Below are positions 35,248-47,186 of a DNA stretch of 64,000 bases, one piece after another; the first letter of the stretch is position 1, and each line of letters begins with the position of its first letter. The position numbers were made by a program, and so were the translations under genes. This stretch comes from Datisca glomerata (lineage: Eukaryota > Streptophyta > Magnoliopsida > Cucurbitales > Datiscaceae). Location of the stretch: positions 62,001-126,000 of the forward strand of contig QANY01009342.1 of NCBI GenBank assembly GCA_003255025.1. Direction: 5' to 3'. The notes under the pieces are model-generated. The model was not told the origin of the DNA and ran no database searches. It worked only from the letters and a program-made list of their open reading frames with translations.

Positions 35248-35464
35248 TGTGGAAAACCATAACAAGATAGGAAGAAGCAGGCGACGAGCATAAGAATGAA
35301 AAGAAGGAAGAAGAAGAAAACCCCAATGATATTTCATTAACCAAAGGCCAAACTAAAAAGAAAGTTAAATACAATAGTTAGGATCTAACGGCTAGAAAGG
35401 AAAAGACCAACTCACCTTTAACAACCCTAACTAAATAAACTAACCAAATACTTAGGATTTAACA
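35248..35464 (-). repeat. 3' LTR of the 35-40.5 kb copia
   Basis: 217 bp, preceded on the minus strand by the polypurine tract ttgaggga. Aligns with 40330-40563 apart from small indels in a gaagaagaag-rich part. Confidence 0.85.
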
Positions 35465-35469
35465 TCCCT

Positions 35470-37605
35470 CAAAGCTTATCCACAGCTTATGGATACGTTT
35501 GTCAATTAATAAATGAAATTGAGGTGTAGATAAAGACTTTGTAAACAAATAAGTTAGTTGATGTGAACTAACAACATACTTAACAACTAGGTTCTTTTTC
35601 ATAACTCTCTGATACACAAAATGAAAATAGATCTCAACATACTTTGTGCGAGCATGGAGAATAAGGTTTGGAGTCAGAGAAATGGCAGACGTGTTCTCAC
35701 AATAAAAGACAGGAGCACAGGACTGGTAGATATGAAAATCACGTAGAATCTGCCTCAACCAACTCAATTATGCCGCAGTATTAGACAACGCCTTGTATCC
35801 GACCTCCTTGGATGACCTTGCAACTATAGCTTTTTCTTGGCACTCCATGAAATAGCATTTGGACCAAGAAAGTTCACGAACCTGGAAGTAAACCTTCTAT
35901 CTGAGGGATCCCCAGCCCAATTTACATCATTGCAAGCCTGCCAAGAAAGGGAGCCCAGTTTAAAAAAGATTTCATGATCTAAAGTACCAATAATATATCT
36001 TATAATTCTTTTTACAGCCGCAAAGTGGGATGTAGTAGGAGAATGCATGAACTGACAAACTTTATTAACAGAAAATGTCAAGTCTAGTAAAAGTCAGATA
36101 TTGTAGAGATCCAACTAAACTTCTGTAAAGAGTTACATTAGATAAATGAGAACCAATGTGACACTATATAGAGGAGATTTAGAAGAACAAGGAGATATGC
36201 AAGGTTTAGCATTCATCATTCCAGCTTTTAGAATCAAATCTTTAGCATATTTCTGTTGATTAACAAATATTCCATTTAAATTTCTATGTTTCTCTAGACC
36301 TAAGAAATATTTGAGGTCTCCTAGGTCAGACATATCAAATGATGTCATCAACATATAACAAGATGTAAGTGAGAGAGGTGGAAATAACATGAATAAAAAA
36401 AGATGTAGAGAAGCAACAAACCCAATAGACAACAGATGTCTAGTAAATTTCTCAAACCATGCTCTAGAAGTTTGTTTTAAACCATAAAAAGACTTATTTA
36501 ACATACAAATATAGTTAGGAAAGTCTTTATCTATAAAGCATTGGAGTTGAGTCATATACACTTCTTCATTCAAAGAACCATGTTAAAAGTGTTTTTAACA
36601 TTCAATTGCCTCAATGAGCAATTATAAGTAGCAGCTAAGGATAGCAAAATCATAATAGTAGGTTTCTTAATAACATGGCTGAAAATCTCACTATAGTCTA
36701 ACACTGCCTGTTGATGAAAGCCTTTAGCTACAAACCTGACTTTATGCCTAGCAATAGAGTCATCTGGTTTACACTTTAATTTATAACCTCACTTACAACC
36801 TACAACATTTTTAGTAGGTGGTAGAGGTATAAAGGTCCAAGTGTTTTATGAATTTAGTGCATTAAACTCTTCAACCATAACCTAAGTCCATCTTGGACTG
36901 TTAATGGTAGAACTAAAGGAAGTAGGTTCAATGGGAGTGTTGTGACTAGATAAACCAGATGCCAAAAATGTTTTTTTCTTAGAAATTTTAGACTCTGAAC
37001 GTGTTTGCATGGAGTGCCTAGACTGACTGATAATGTTAGACCGTGGAGGAATAGAAGAAATAAGCAAATTAACAGACAAAGCACTAGAAATATCAAGTAA
37101 ACTAATATAATCATATCCAGACACAGGCATAGCATCAACAAGATCAATAGTATTAAGACTAGAACCATTAAGATCAGATGCAGAAAAACCAGCATAATTG
37201 GCAGATTCAGTATGTAACTCAGGCATAGCAGCAGAAGGCACAGAATGAGGTAAAACAGTAGCATTAGGACCTAAATCCGATTCAATATGTAACACAAGAT
37301 TGTTAACAGAATGTAAGAAATCAGTAGAGGGCTTAACATGCTCAACGGAATTCTCAATAGTGTCCAAATCAGTAGTACCCAAACCTAAGCCAGTATGCAA
37401 ATCAATGATACTTTCACAAATCTCAGTAGAATTATTATTAGATACACTAACAGTAGGAGAACTATTCAAAGGAGAGACAATATCACCTTTATTATGAGTC
37501 AAAAAGTGAACTTAAGGTAAAAGATAATGATACTTTTTACTTGAAACATCGGAGCCAGAGTTGGAATAATTTTCATTTTTGTCAGTAAGCTAGAGGCATA
37601 AGGAA
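35470..37605 (-). pseudogene. copia pol remnant (integrase tail, RT, RNase H)
   Basis: The serine/threonine-rich integrase tail is open at 37502-36882 (STEICESIIDLHTGLGLG and onward, with HSMQTRSESKISKKK at its end). RT remains at 36850-36133 (NEEVYMTQLQCFIDKDFPNY, LNKSFYGLKQTSRAWFEKF); the catalytic YVDD is visible at 36354-36343, but the roughly 25 residues after it are deleted and DMSDLGDLKYFLGL follows out of frame. RNase H is at 36081-35470 (VNKVCQFMHSPTTSHFAAVK, FYCENTSAISL, HARTKYVEI). Multiple stops and frameshifts leave no functional polyprotein. Confidence 0.85.
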
Positions 37606-37610
37606 AATTG

Positions 37611-39522
37611 TACTACTGGTTGGTTTTAAAATTAATTAAAAATAAGTTTGAACCACTAACGGTTCATGGGCAGAATATCAAAAAAAATTCCAATTAACTT
37701 ATTTAATCAATTTAAATAACTTAAAACCAAACGATGTGCATTTGTGCATGTAACGAGAAGATAATATTAGAAACAATTTTTTCACCTATACCTTGTATCG
37801 GAGAATTTCTGAACTGGCAGAATTCCTTCGAGCGTTCTTCGTATTTTTCAAGATTCAGGATCTGAATCACACACTTGAACTCCAAGAACGATTGAGAAAT
37901 TTTACCCACCAACAACCACCCGTTAATTTTAAAAATATATCTCACGATAATTTTGTGTAGGAATTTGAGTGTGGGCTCTCAAAACGATTGAAGAAGAAAA
38001 ATTGAAAACTTATTCTTTCAATATTATTTTCGGCGGCAGCAAGGAGGGAGGAGAAAACGTTTTTCTCTCTCTTTCTTTGTTAATAAGCAACTGTATCTTA
38101 TCCAATATATATCTCCAATCAGATTGCTATTAAATATTAATAAAATATAATTTTTGATATTTATAAATATACCCATATATTTTTAAATTTTTAAAAATTC
38201 ACCCCATATATTCATAATTACCGAAAATTATATTATTCCTTAGACTTTGAGTTGTATCGAGATTCATCAATCCAATTGATAGATTTAATTGATCATTATC
38301 AATTAATTAATTCTTATTTACTAATTATCTAATAATTATAAAATAATAAATTAATTAATTTTAATACATATTATCACACTTCACTAATTAAGTGACATCA
38401 CCAATCATATAGGTGTAAGAAATATGATTTGGCATCAAAACACATTTTGATTCAATTTACTTCATTTATCTATTCATGTTCTCATGAGCTATTTTTGAGA
38501 CTGAATGGACCCATATGAACAAAGTTAATGATTCAAACACCCGACGAATTAAACTCCATAAATTCTCAACCTATTTAATCCTGACATCGTACGACTCCAC
38601 TATAAGTTCGATGCTGAATCAACTCTCGATTCATGCGCGCTACGTTTTCTGTTGGTGTAAATAAATGCTTTTTATTTTCATGATGCACAGAATATTTTAA
38701 CATAATATCCATCGTGCATATCAGTAACAGTAGTAGAATGTAAAATTATCATTTTATCCCTCTTGTTATTATTTTCTTAACTCTTTTATTGACTGTGATA
38801 AGAAAGACATATTAGTGAATTATCTTGTACAATTTACAAGTCTTAATCAATGACTCAATTCATTGAATACCTGGTCAGATTAATTTATTCACACACTCGT
38901 TAATAAAGCATAAGGTGATATTGTTACTTTCGCAATCCAACCATGAATTTATATATGTGTGAATCACGTAGCTCCAACTTAATTGAATCACAATCCCAAC
39001 AGTCGAGATATTGCCCGTCAATTCAAACTCACTCATTTGACATATCAAAGATTGCAACTAACTTAGTCAAGCTATGTATTCACCTCAAGATTAAGGTAAT
39101 TATAAAAATACTCTTAAGGTGTAACACTTAGATTTAGAGTTAAGTAAACGATTTTGAGCTCTAAACTAATTTGTTACAGGTCTATTCAACATATTTATAA
39201 CATGCCTAGGTTAACCGTTTGAGTCTCCACTCCCCAAGACTAGCGTTCACTGGTTCAACCTAACAGTCATAATCGGATTTGATTGTCCAGTCGATCTTAA
39301 GACTGCGAATATCATTCTGAACTTTCTCAAAAGAGTTCATCTGGAGACGCATCTGTCTTCACTCTTCGTTCGTTGATGAAAATTCCAGGATTTGAGTAAT
39401 TTATAAACACACTTAATAAAACTTTCAATTTATTCATAAGAATTCAATAATACTAATGTCTTAGAAATAACTAAATACAAATAAATAGTTATTACACGCT
39501 ACTTTATGGATATATTCCAACA
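37611..39522 (-). mobile_element. Solo LTR (1912 bp) nested in the copia
   Basis: The minus strand opens TGTTGGAATATATCC at 39522 and closes near 37611. Both sides carry the 5-bp duplication AATTG (37606-37610 and 39523-39527). Excising it restores a continuous copia integrase tail (ALGYKGYMCYD and YYTSRNVQFS on one side, the Ser/Thr-rich linker on the other). There is no internal region, so the element was reduced to one LTR by recombination. The inner terminal dinucleotide is TA where CA is expected. A second partial copy in the opposite orientation lies at 47187-48167. The open frame at 37721-37945 is LTR sequence, not a gene. Confidence 0.85.
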
Positions 39523-39529
39523 AATTGAA

Positions 39530-40299
39530 CATTTCTAGAGGTATAATATTTATTATTCAGTTTATCATAACACATATAACCTTTATAGCCTAAAGCATAT
39601 CCTAAAATATATACATTGAACATAATTCTGTTGGAAGGCCGCTGATGGTGAAACTGAGGATATCCTCATCCTCAATTTGAATTGAGGCCACGTATAACTT
39701 GTCCTTTATTTCTTTGATACTCTCAATGGTTTCTGTAGATTTCTTACTCATAGACTGAATGTCAGATTTAAGTTATAAAACATTAGTAGGAGAGATCGAA
39801 GAGAACATTTTTTCGATGGAATCACAGACTTCTTTTGAAGTCCTGCATCCCACAACATATGCCAAGGCCATATGAGAAGTGATGCATTGATTAGGGTAAG
39901 AAGTGTTTGATCTTATGCGACCCACTGCTAGAATTTAGTGTTTGGATTCAGATCTATAATGTCGCCGATCTTGATAAATTTTTCTTGGCATTTAATCGAA
40001 CCATTGATGAAGCTAAAAACCATGTGTGCCTTCAATATCGTAAAGATTTTGTATTTCCAGATAATGTAATTTGTGGAATCTAGCTTAATTGAGATGAGGT
40101 TACAAATGTTTGAAATGAGAAAAATTGGGGAATAGGAAGGGGTTTCAGGACTGATAGATGAAGGAGTGTTAGCACACTCTTACGTGGAGGTAGAGGACGG
40201 TATGGATTGAGAACTATTTTGAAAATTGGTGTAAGATCCAATTCTTAGCTCTGAAATTTCTTGATTTGCAAGGGAAACATTTTCTGTATGATCGGCCAT
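39530..40299 (-). pseudogene. copia gag fused to integrase tail
   Basis: Gag starts at the ATG at 40299 (MADHTENVSLANQEISELRI). After stops it keeps the UBN2-like helices near 39890-39650 (SKKSTETIESIKEIKDKL, EDEDILSFTISGLPTE). The next residues are already the integrase C-terminal motif (ALGYKGYMCYD). Gag of the copia at 54.5 kb has nearly the same wording (KKPTENIDSYIHRIKKIKDK, EDEDIFIYTINGLPPE), so the two elements are one lineage. Confidence 0.75.
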
Positions 40300-40329
40300 G
40301 GATGTGTGTCAACAATGGCTCTAATTCCA

Positions 40330-40563
40330 TGTGAAAAACCAGAACAAGATAGAAAGAAGAAGAAACAAGCGACGAAGAGAGGAAGGAGAAGAAGAAAGAA
40401 GAAAAGGGAAGAAGAAAACCTCAATGATATTTCATTAACCAAAGGCCAAACTAAAAAGAGATAGTTAAATACAATTGTTAGGGTCTAATACTAGAAAGGA
40501 AAAGACCAACTAGCCCTTAACAACCCTAACTAAATTAACTAACCAAATACTTAGCCTTTAACA
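40330..40563 (-). repeat. 5' LTR of the 35-40.5 kb copia
   Basis: 234 bp, next to the primer-binding site at 40318-40329. Confidence 0.85.
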
Positions 40564-41840
40564 ATTTATACTCCTAATTCTTTATATTGCCCCAATATGA
40601 GGCCACACGCGATGTATATGGTCCCTTCTTATTAAAGTCTTTTAAATCATGTTTTATCAAATTTATGAACTGAATTGACACTTTAAAAGTCAATGACTAA
40701 AATGAAATATATTTAAAATCGAATTATCCTTCACTTTCTTAAAGAAGCGCGCGTCTTTGCAACATTTTACATTCTATATTACGGGCGATGCTCAAATGTT
40801 CATAAATTATATGAATAGACATATCGATTTTTAAACTCTAACTAAGGAAGAAATATAGTTGAAATCTGTTATTAGGATTTATCTAGTTTAGTAAGAATTT
40901 GTAGTCTATTAGTAGGTGAGTATTATTAATAGCTGGGGAGACAATACGTAAATGTATTAATGTATCTTCCTTCTGGGATACGTGTACTAAAAATGGTATA
41001 ACAAAAGGCAAATGATTGATATTTGTTGAAACTACTTTGACCTTTCAAGCCAAGAAGAGCCACTAAAGATATGCCAAAGCAAATAAAGTTAAGGACTTTT
41101 CTTGTTCACAGGGGGAGAATAAGTAGGGATCAAGCTCCATGCACATGAAGGCAGCAATTCAGTATGACCATTTGGACTCACATTTTTTAGTTTATTTAGG
41201 TGACACAAATATTCATTTAGTTTGAAAAATGATGTAGACATTTATTCATATTACATTTAGTTGACATAAAAATTCAGAACTGTTGAATTTCAATTAACAC
41301 CATTTTAAAAAAATGTAATATCAAAATAATCTCTCGTTCTATTCTGAATTATGAAAATATTAAAATCAATTTGTTTTAGTTTTTAAACTAGAATTCAACT
41401 AAACCAGAAACGGCTTGGTTGATTTATGTTTCAGGTTAGAAAAAATAGGATTGTTATAGGGATAATTTTGTTCTCACACTACAACTAATATATTTCTAAC
41501 AGAATGAACTAATTTATCATTTTTCAAACTAGAGGATTGTGATGTATGTGATTTAAACAAACTACAACGGATGTCAAGATGAATTTTTTCTATAGTTTAA
41601 TTTATATATATATATATATATATATTGTATTTTGATGAATTTACAAAGTCATCTCCCTATTTTCATAAAGAAATAGTGATTATTGACTAATTCCCCATTT
41701 TCACTTTACTAGCGACTCTCGCTTGATCTTACTTTTTTGATATAAGACATTCTTGTATTTTGATGAATTCACAGTCATCGTCCCTCCAAGTAAATAGAAA
41801 AGAACAATATATCATCAAGTTTTATATACATACTTTATTA
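40564..41840. other. AT-rich intergenic DNA
   Basis: No gene seen. Contains a (TA)n microsatellite at about 41603-41625. The phrase cttgtattttgatgaattcaca and a shorter form recur near 41626 and 41751. Confidence 0.4.
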
Positions 41841-42331
41841 AAATTAGAATACAAATATTTAGCTTTTAATTGGTGAGTCAATTTTAATTAAATTTTATGT
41901 TATCATCTTATTTAATTAGTAGATTAATTAATATTAATATGAGAAAAATATATGACACATTATGATATTTGTACCTCTCACTACTTTATATTATGAATAA
42001 TTAAAAATTATTTATTTTAACAACGTCGATGCATCGTAGAAACACTAAAAACGTAATGAAGTTTTCACTGTTTTATTAATGAGCATCATTTCGTAAACAT
42101 ATTTTATCATTGTTAGTCATGGGGATTTGAAAATCAAAAACTTCACTGACCATTTTTTTCAATGATATGTTCATGAATCTTAATAAACAACTTATAAAAA
42201 AAATTGTGATGTGTATTTGACATTGATCATAAATCTACATTTTTATTGATACTATTAGTAATTCATAATTAACTGTTATTTGAATATCATAATATGAATT
42301 GTATAATTGATAAACCAATAGTCAATTGCCA
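41841..42331. repeat. Dispersed 0.5-kb repeat, copy A
   Basis: Aligns almost base for base with 48168-48664 (aaattagaatacaaatattt at the start, gtcaattg at the end) and more loosely with 62056-62358. It has no coding potential, LTR ends or terminal inverted repeats that I can see. Confidence 0.8.
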
Positions 42332-43416
42332 TGTAGAATATGAAAAGTCATTTTAGGCATTTAAAAATAATAAGTAGATAATATTAATAAAAAATGATTC
42401 TCATTCACTTATATTTTTAACATATTATAGAATATAGATTGATATATGAGAATATAGATTGATATTTGAGTAATCATTATTGGTTGTATCTTTCTCTATA
42501 TAAATGGTAAACTTCGTTTACGCAATTAATTCTTCCCAACTTATTTTAATAAAAATAGGTCTCTTGATGTTAACAATTGCAAAATCCGACAATTAATTTC
42601 TTCCCCTCGAGTGTAGCGATCAAATAGTTTTAGGCCAAGTGCATTTAACTAAACTAGTAAACATGCACTTGTTTTGTGCGTTGATAAACAATTGTATTAT
42701 TTTTTTCAATGTACGTTTTATATAATAATGTTAAAAATAATTTGCTGACGTTTCTATATTGTAAGTGGTTATTTGAAGCATACTTTTTAATTCTTTTTTA
42801 TTTTATATGTTGTTCATATAAATAAATAATCAAATAAAACAAACGCTAGGAAAAAGAAACAAAATGAATATAAATAAGGAAAAAAAATGAATAGAAAAGC
42901 ACTAGATAAAATAACAACAATAATATTAACCTTTTGCCAAATAGAATAAATCTTACCATTTTCTCCATTCCTTTACTATTTCGGTAGGTCTCCTTCTTCA
43001 TATTCAATTCTTCAAAACAGTATAAAACGAATTTTACATATTCAATTATTAGGTTGTGTTGTAATTTAGAAATTCTAAATTGTATGGATAACACTGCGAA
43101 AGCAAAGAGTTATGTTCATTATTCATTAATCATTTATAAAACTATTCCCATTTAATCTTAATATTTATGAATAATAAATTTAAAAATTCCACGAAATGAT
43201 CGGAATAATTTTGTTTAAAAATGTCTTTCCCACGTTCTCGCTTTTATTTATAATATAATATAAATTTTTATTTTTCAAATCTTTTAAATTTCAATATAAA
43301 CAACTTCTTCACTTGACGCACCTAATTTTGTATAGTATTTGTTCAGTATAAATACTCAAAATTTTACTTGTCATAGATTGTTGATGGTTATCATCATAAT
43401 CTTATATAGATATATA
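42332..43416. other. AT-rich intergenic DNA
   Basis: No gene seen. Very A/T-rich with a short frame at 42846-43094 (minus strand) of low-complexity sequence. Confidence 0.4.
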
Positions 43417-43858
43417 AAATGGGGTATGCATGCCTACTATTTTACCAAGTGTGCTATCGAACTTTTTGACATGTGTTACAATGACTATTATTATATTAAA
43501 TCTTAACTAAACATAAATTAAAAATAAAAAAATAAAAATATATATTAATACATAACTAATTAATCAAATTAAAAGGTGTAAGGTAATAATTGAAGACTTT
43601 TCAGTTCCATGTAATAAAATTTATTACTTATTGTGTTTTGATTTTGATATTTTTTTAAATTCAATAGTAAGTTATGACGGTCATAAAAGATCGGTTTTCA
43701 AAATAAAATATCGGATTGTTAATTTATTATTTAGAACACTCAAACTTTAATCTTCCCTCAAGTGCTCCAGATTTTTAAGATTAAAATTTTTTAACTGTGA
43801 TTTATTTAGATTCATTTAATTAAACAAATGGGAGATGCATAAAATCTGTTGTGCTTGA

Positions 43859-43970
43859 ACCCAAATGGTAAATAGAAGGGAAAAAGTCATAAAATCCTTT
43901 ATCAATCAAGAGAACAGGTTCTAGTACAAGTAATTTTTATGTCGTTTTCCCTTCTATTTACCATTTGGGT
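43859..43970. repeat. 112-bp hairpin
   Basis: Arms acccaaatggtaaatagaag (43859 onward, about 36 bases) and its complement ending at 43970 pair with only a few mismatches around a loop of about 38 bases. Confidence 0.85.
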
Positions 43971-44411
43971 GTTTTTTTAATGAGCTTGGGTACCGAAACA
44001 TTTGTTCTTAATAAATTTTCTAAAATTTGGTATAAATTTGGAATGTCCAAACATTCTAGTTTGGATAAAGGTAATCCAAATTTTAAACTTGAGATTTGAT
44101 GCAAATGGATGGCATTTCTCATGCACCACCCACCCATTTTCCCACTCTCTCTAGCTCTTCTTTGACTTTTTTCAGTTGCTGCCTCTTAACCCTCACCACC
44201 ATTTTACTTTCTTATCTATTATTTTAGAATTATTCTATTGATTTCATTTTCATAGATTTTTCATTTTCATTTTTTTTCATTGACAAAGGTCTTCAAGTTC
44301 CGGTAAGTCCTCAAGTAGTCCATGTCAATCTCCATCACCAACATCAAGCTCGAATTAGGGGATTGGGTGTTCTCTTGAAGATGATTTTGTTGAGCATGAA
44401 AGAGCAATCAG

Positions 44412-44627
44412 ATGAACTTTTCAACGCTCTCAAGACCAGAAGCTGCTTCTTGCACAACAGTCTCTTCAATTTTTACGAAGGAGGAAGAAGTGCTCTGGAA
44501 AAAAGAAGGTCAAACGAAGAAGAATTCTGTTCGTGAACCAGGGAGGAGGAAGAGGAAAGAAATGGGGGAATTAAGAGTATTTTGGATAATTCATCTCACG
44601 TGGCAGTTGGGTAAATTAAAAGGCTGA
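44412..44627 (+). other. Open frame of unknown nature (71 codons)
   Basis: Reads STLSRPEAASCTTVSSIFTK then a basic stretch (REPGRRKRKEM). It follows a pyrimidine-rich, leader-like tract (44130-44290). I recognise no domain. It may be host sequence carried by the surrounding inverted-repeat element, or chance. Confidence 0.2.
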
Positions 44628-45080
44628 TATGATGTTAAACTAGTTGCCACGTAATATCATGTAGGTAGACCGTGATGGACCGCTATTATTTTTAAGCGGA
44701 GGTGCTAGGAAATGTCTAACGTGGATGCATAATATAACTATATAATCTACTTTATAAATTTTTAAAGTATAGAATTTAAAATAAATATATCCTAAACTAT
44801 AGGGGTAAAATTATAATTTATTCTAAATTCTATAGTAAGTTATGACGGTTATAAAATATCGATTTTCAAAATAAAATATGGGTTTGATAATTTCTTACTT
44901 AGAACACTCAAACTTTAATCTTCCCTCAAGTGCTCCGGATTTTTAAAATTAAAAATTGTTAACTGTGATTTCTTTAGATTTATTTAATTAAACAAACAAG
45001 ATTTATAACATTATAATGTTTAGTCCAACATTATAATGGATTGTACACTTGGTAAAATAGTAGGCATGCATACCCAATTT

Positions 45081-46740
45081 TAAATTAGAGATTTAATTCA
45101 TTAAAAAGAATAGTATATATTTATTACGTACTGTAGAATTGCATCTGTTTATTATTAAAATTAAATTTGGGCAAATAGAAGGTTACAATAGAAATAAATC
45201 TCTAAATTGTAACCGAAAAGGAATTAAAAGTATAAAACAAGTATAGGAGAAAATATATCAAACACTGATGTTTTCTCCATTTTCTTTGACTGAAGCAAGT
45301 CCTTTTTTTGTTTTCTGTAAGAACATGATGAAAAATTTTGTTATTTGTATTTTTTATCGTTTAATTAATTGATATCTAACTTTTTACTAATTTATTATTC
45401 TCTTTTGTGAAATTCTCATTAGAATTTAGGAAAATAGCAGGAAAATACAGGTTTCGAGGGTGAAGTTGTAAAAATTATTGAATTTTTTTTATTTACAAAA
45501 GCGGCTGAAATATGACCGTGATAAATAATTTATTTATCATATTTCAGTCATTTTGTAATAAATAAATTTCTAGATATTTTTACAATTTGAACTAAGAAAT
45601 GAATCATTTTTACTGTTCTCCCTAGATTTTTTTTACAGTTTTTAACTATCGATAAAAAAACTGTTTAGAGAGCTCGGAGAAGATTCCGATTTTTTTTCTG
45701 TGGCCTGTTTCAGTAAGCTTATTATTTCCACTGGATGTTAATAGCTACCATCATATGTCTCACATTCTTTATTTAACTGGTTGATTTTTCTTCTCTTTTT
45801 TCTAATCGCAGTAGAAATGCTTATTTTGTCATGAAGGCTAAGATTTTGGTATATTTTACAATCCCATTGCTTAGTGAATTTTACCATTTTAAAAAATCAT
45901 TACCATTATTTTATATATATTTTAGCTTATACATAAATGGAGTAAAAAAGAAAATGTTTGTTTTTTCAAACTATATCATCTGAATTTAAAAAGAAAATGC
46001 TTGTCCATATATATTTTATGTATTTGTAAATATTATACGCATATATCTTTGTATATAAAATCGTGCATCGCACGGACATTTTAACTAGTTGATACAATAA
46101 TTGTAAAAAATCTATAATTATAGATTTAATTCATTAAAAAATTATCATAAGTTCTCAAATCTAGTTGATGCGTCAGCCGTGATCTAAAAGTTTCTAATAA
46201 ATAGAAATAGATTTGGTTGTGCGTTATAAAATGTATATAGTCGTGATCCATTGCGCATGTTTTTGCACAAGTTATATTTTATTAGCGCATGAGCTATGAG
46301 CTATTTAGTAACCTCACTTGCCAAAGTTAATAATTAATTGGTAAAGGAAAATACTCGTTGTAATTATCTTGCGTGATATGTTATAAATTAATAATGATAG
46401 TAATAAGTTGTTAACTTTTATGAATAATCATATAATGTTATTGGCAGACTTATTATTTTTTTAAATTATACATAAATTAAATTATACAGTGTGTATGAGA
46501 TGATATGATTAGACTATGTAAGTAGTGAGGAGGAGATTCTAATAAAAAACTAAATGTAATAATATGGTTGGATCAATGGAAAATGAATTATTAGTTATAA
46601 TATAAAAGGTTAAATGACGATGATTATTAGTCATCTAACCATTGATTAATTATTCTTCAATGTTATTGTGATATCATGATCTAAACTGGTTTGACAAAAA
46701 CATTTAAATTCATGGTTAAAATGAAAAGGTTATGGATGGA
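45081..46740. other. AT-rich intergenic DNA containing a Helitron-like end
   Basis: No gene. Apart from the candidate Helitron terminus at 46062-46088, nothing is recognised. A motif atttaattcattaaaaa recurs near 45089 and 46124. Confidence 0.4.
46062..46088 (+). mobile_element. Candidate Helitron 3' terminus
   Basis: A hairpin CGTGC-ATC-GCACG (46062-46074) is followed ten bases later by CTAG (46085-46088) and then T. Plant Helitrons end in CTRR with a hairpin about 10 bases upstream and insert between A and T, and the gtgcatcgcac hairpin is a frequent version. The 5' TC end was not located, so element length is unknown. Confidence 0.55.
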
Positions 46741-46748
46741 ATCGTAAT

Positions 46749-47174
46749 TAGGGGTGAACACGGTACGGGTCGGTTCGGTTAGTAGTCTAAAATCAAACTA
46801 AACTGAAATATTCGGTTCAGCTACATGTCGAGCTGACCGAACTGTGAATGCCAAAATAATCAAATCGTATCGAACTGTGAGCTTCAGTTTGATATTATTA
46901 ATTAAAAAATATTTTTTAAAAATATTATTGAAAAGAATTATATAAATCAAAGTTTTGTTTCGGTTCAGTTCAGCTCGATATGATATGATATATAAAAAAT
47001 AAAAAAATAATATTAGTTTAATGTTTCAGTTTGGTTCGGTTAAAAAACTGAACATTTTTCTAAATCGAACCAAATCTTCGGTTCTGCAGCTCTGTTGAAG
47101 CGAACCAAACTAGAGGGACCTAAAGAACCGACCGAACCGGTAATTTTTGGTTCGTTTGGTTATGAAGACCCCTA
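46749..47174. mobile_element. hAT-type MITE, 426 bp
   Basis: Starts taggggtgaacacggt and ends gaagacccccta-like gaagacccctA, with the identical 8-bp duplication ATCGTAAT on each side (46741-46748 and 47175-47182). The interior is full of ggttcggtt and its complement aaccgaacc, so most of it can fold back. Short TAGGGGT termini with an 8-bp target duplication indicate the hAT superfamily. It is non-coding. Confidence 0.85.
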
Positions 47175-47186
47175 ATCGTAATATTT

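Larger units (their letters stand above)
35248..40563 (-). mobile_element. Ty1/copia retrotransposon, internally deleted, with nested solo LTR
   Basis: LTRs are 40330-40563 (5', 234 bp) and 35248-35464 (3', 217 bp). They share tatttcattaaccaaaggcc, ctagaaaggaaaagaccaac and accaaatacttag and end TGTTAAA...CCACA on the minus strand. A primer-binding site (TGGAATTAGAGC, 40329-40318) and a purine tract (GAGGGA next to 35464) fit. Gag runs from 40299 to about 39640 and passes straight into the C-terminal part of integrase, so zinc knuckle, protease and integrase core are missing. RT and RNase H follow to 35470. A 1912-bp solo LTR interrupts the integrase tail. Flanking 5-mers (AGTCA and ATTTA) do not match, so no target duplication is visible. 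Confidence 0.85.
43417..45080. mobile_element. Element bounded by 30-bp inverted repeats
   Basis: The sequence ggtatgcatgcctactattt plus 10 more bases at 43423-43452 recurs perfectly inverted at 45045-45074, with weaker matching outside it. Inside, a direct repeat of about 175 bp (43655-43830 and 44825-44998; shared cactcaaactttaatcttcc) flanks about 1 kb, which holds a small hairpin (43859-43970) and an exon-like piece near 44390-44630. The layout resembles a Mutator-like or Pack-MULE element, but target duplications were not found and no transposase is present. Confidence 0.45.

Noticed and set aside
36854..37264. Long leucine-rich minus-strand frame, 136 codons
   Set aside because: It overlaps the Ser/Thr-rich copia integrase tail (37502-36882) in another frame and is a translation shadow.
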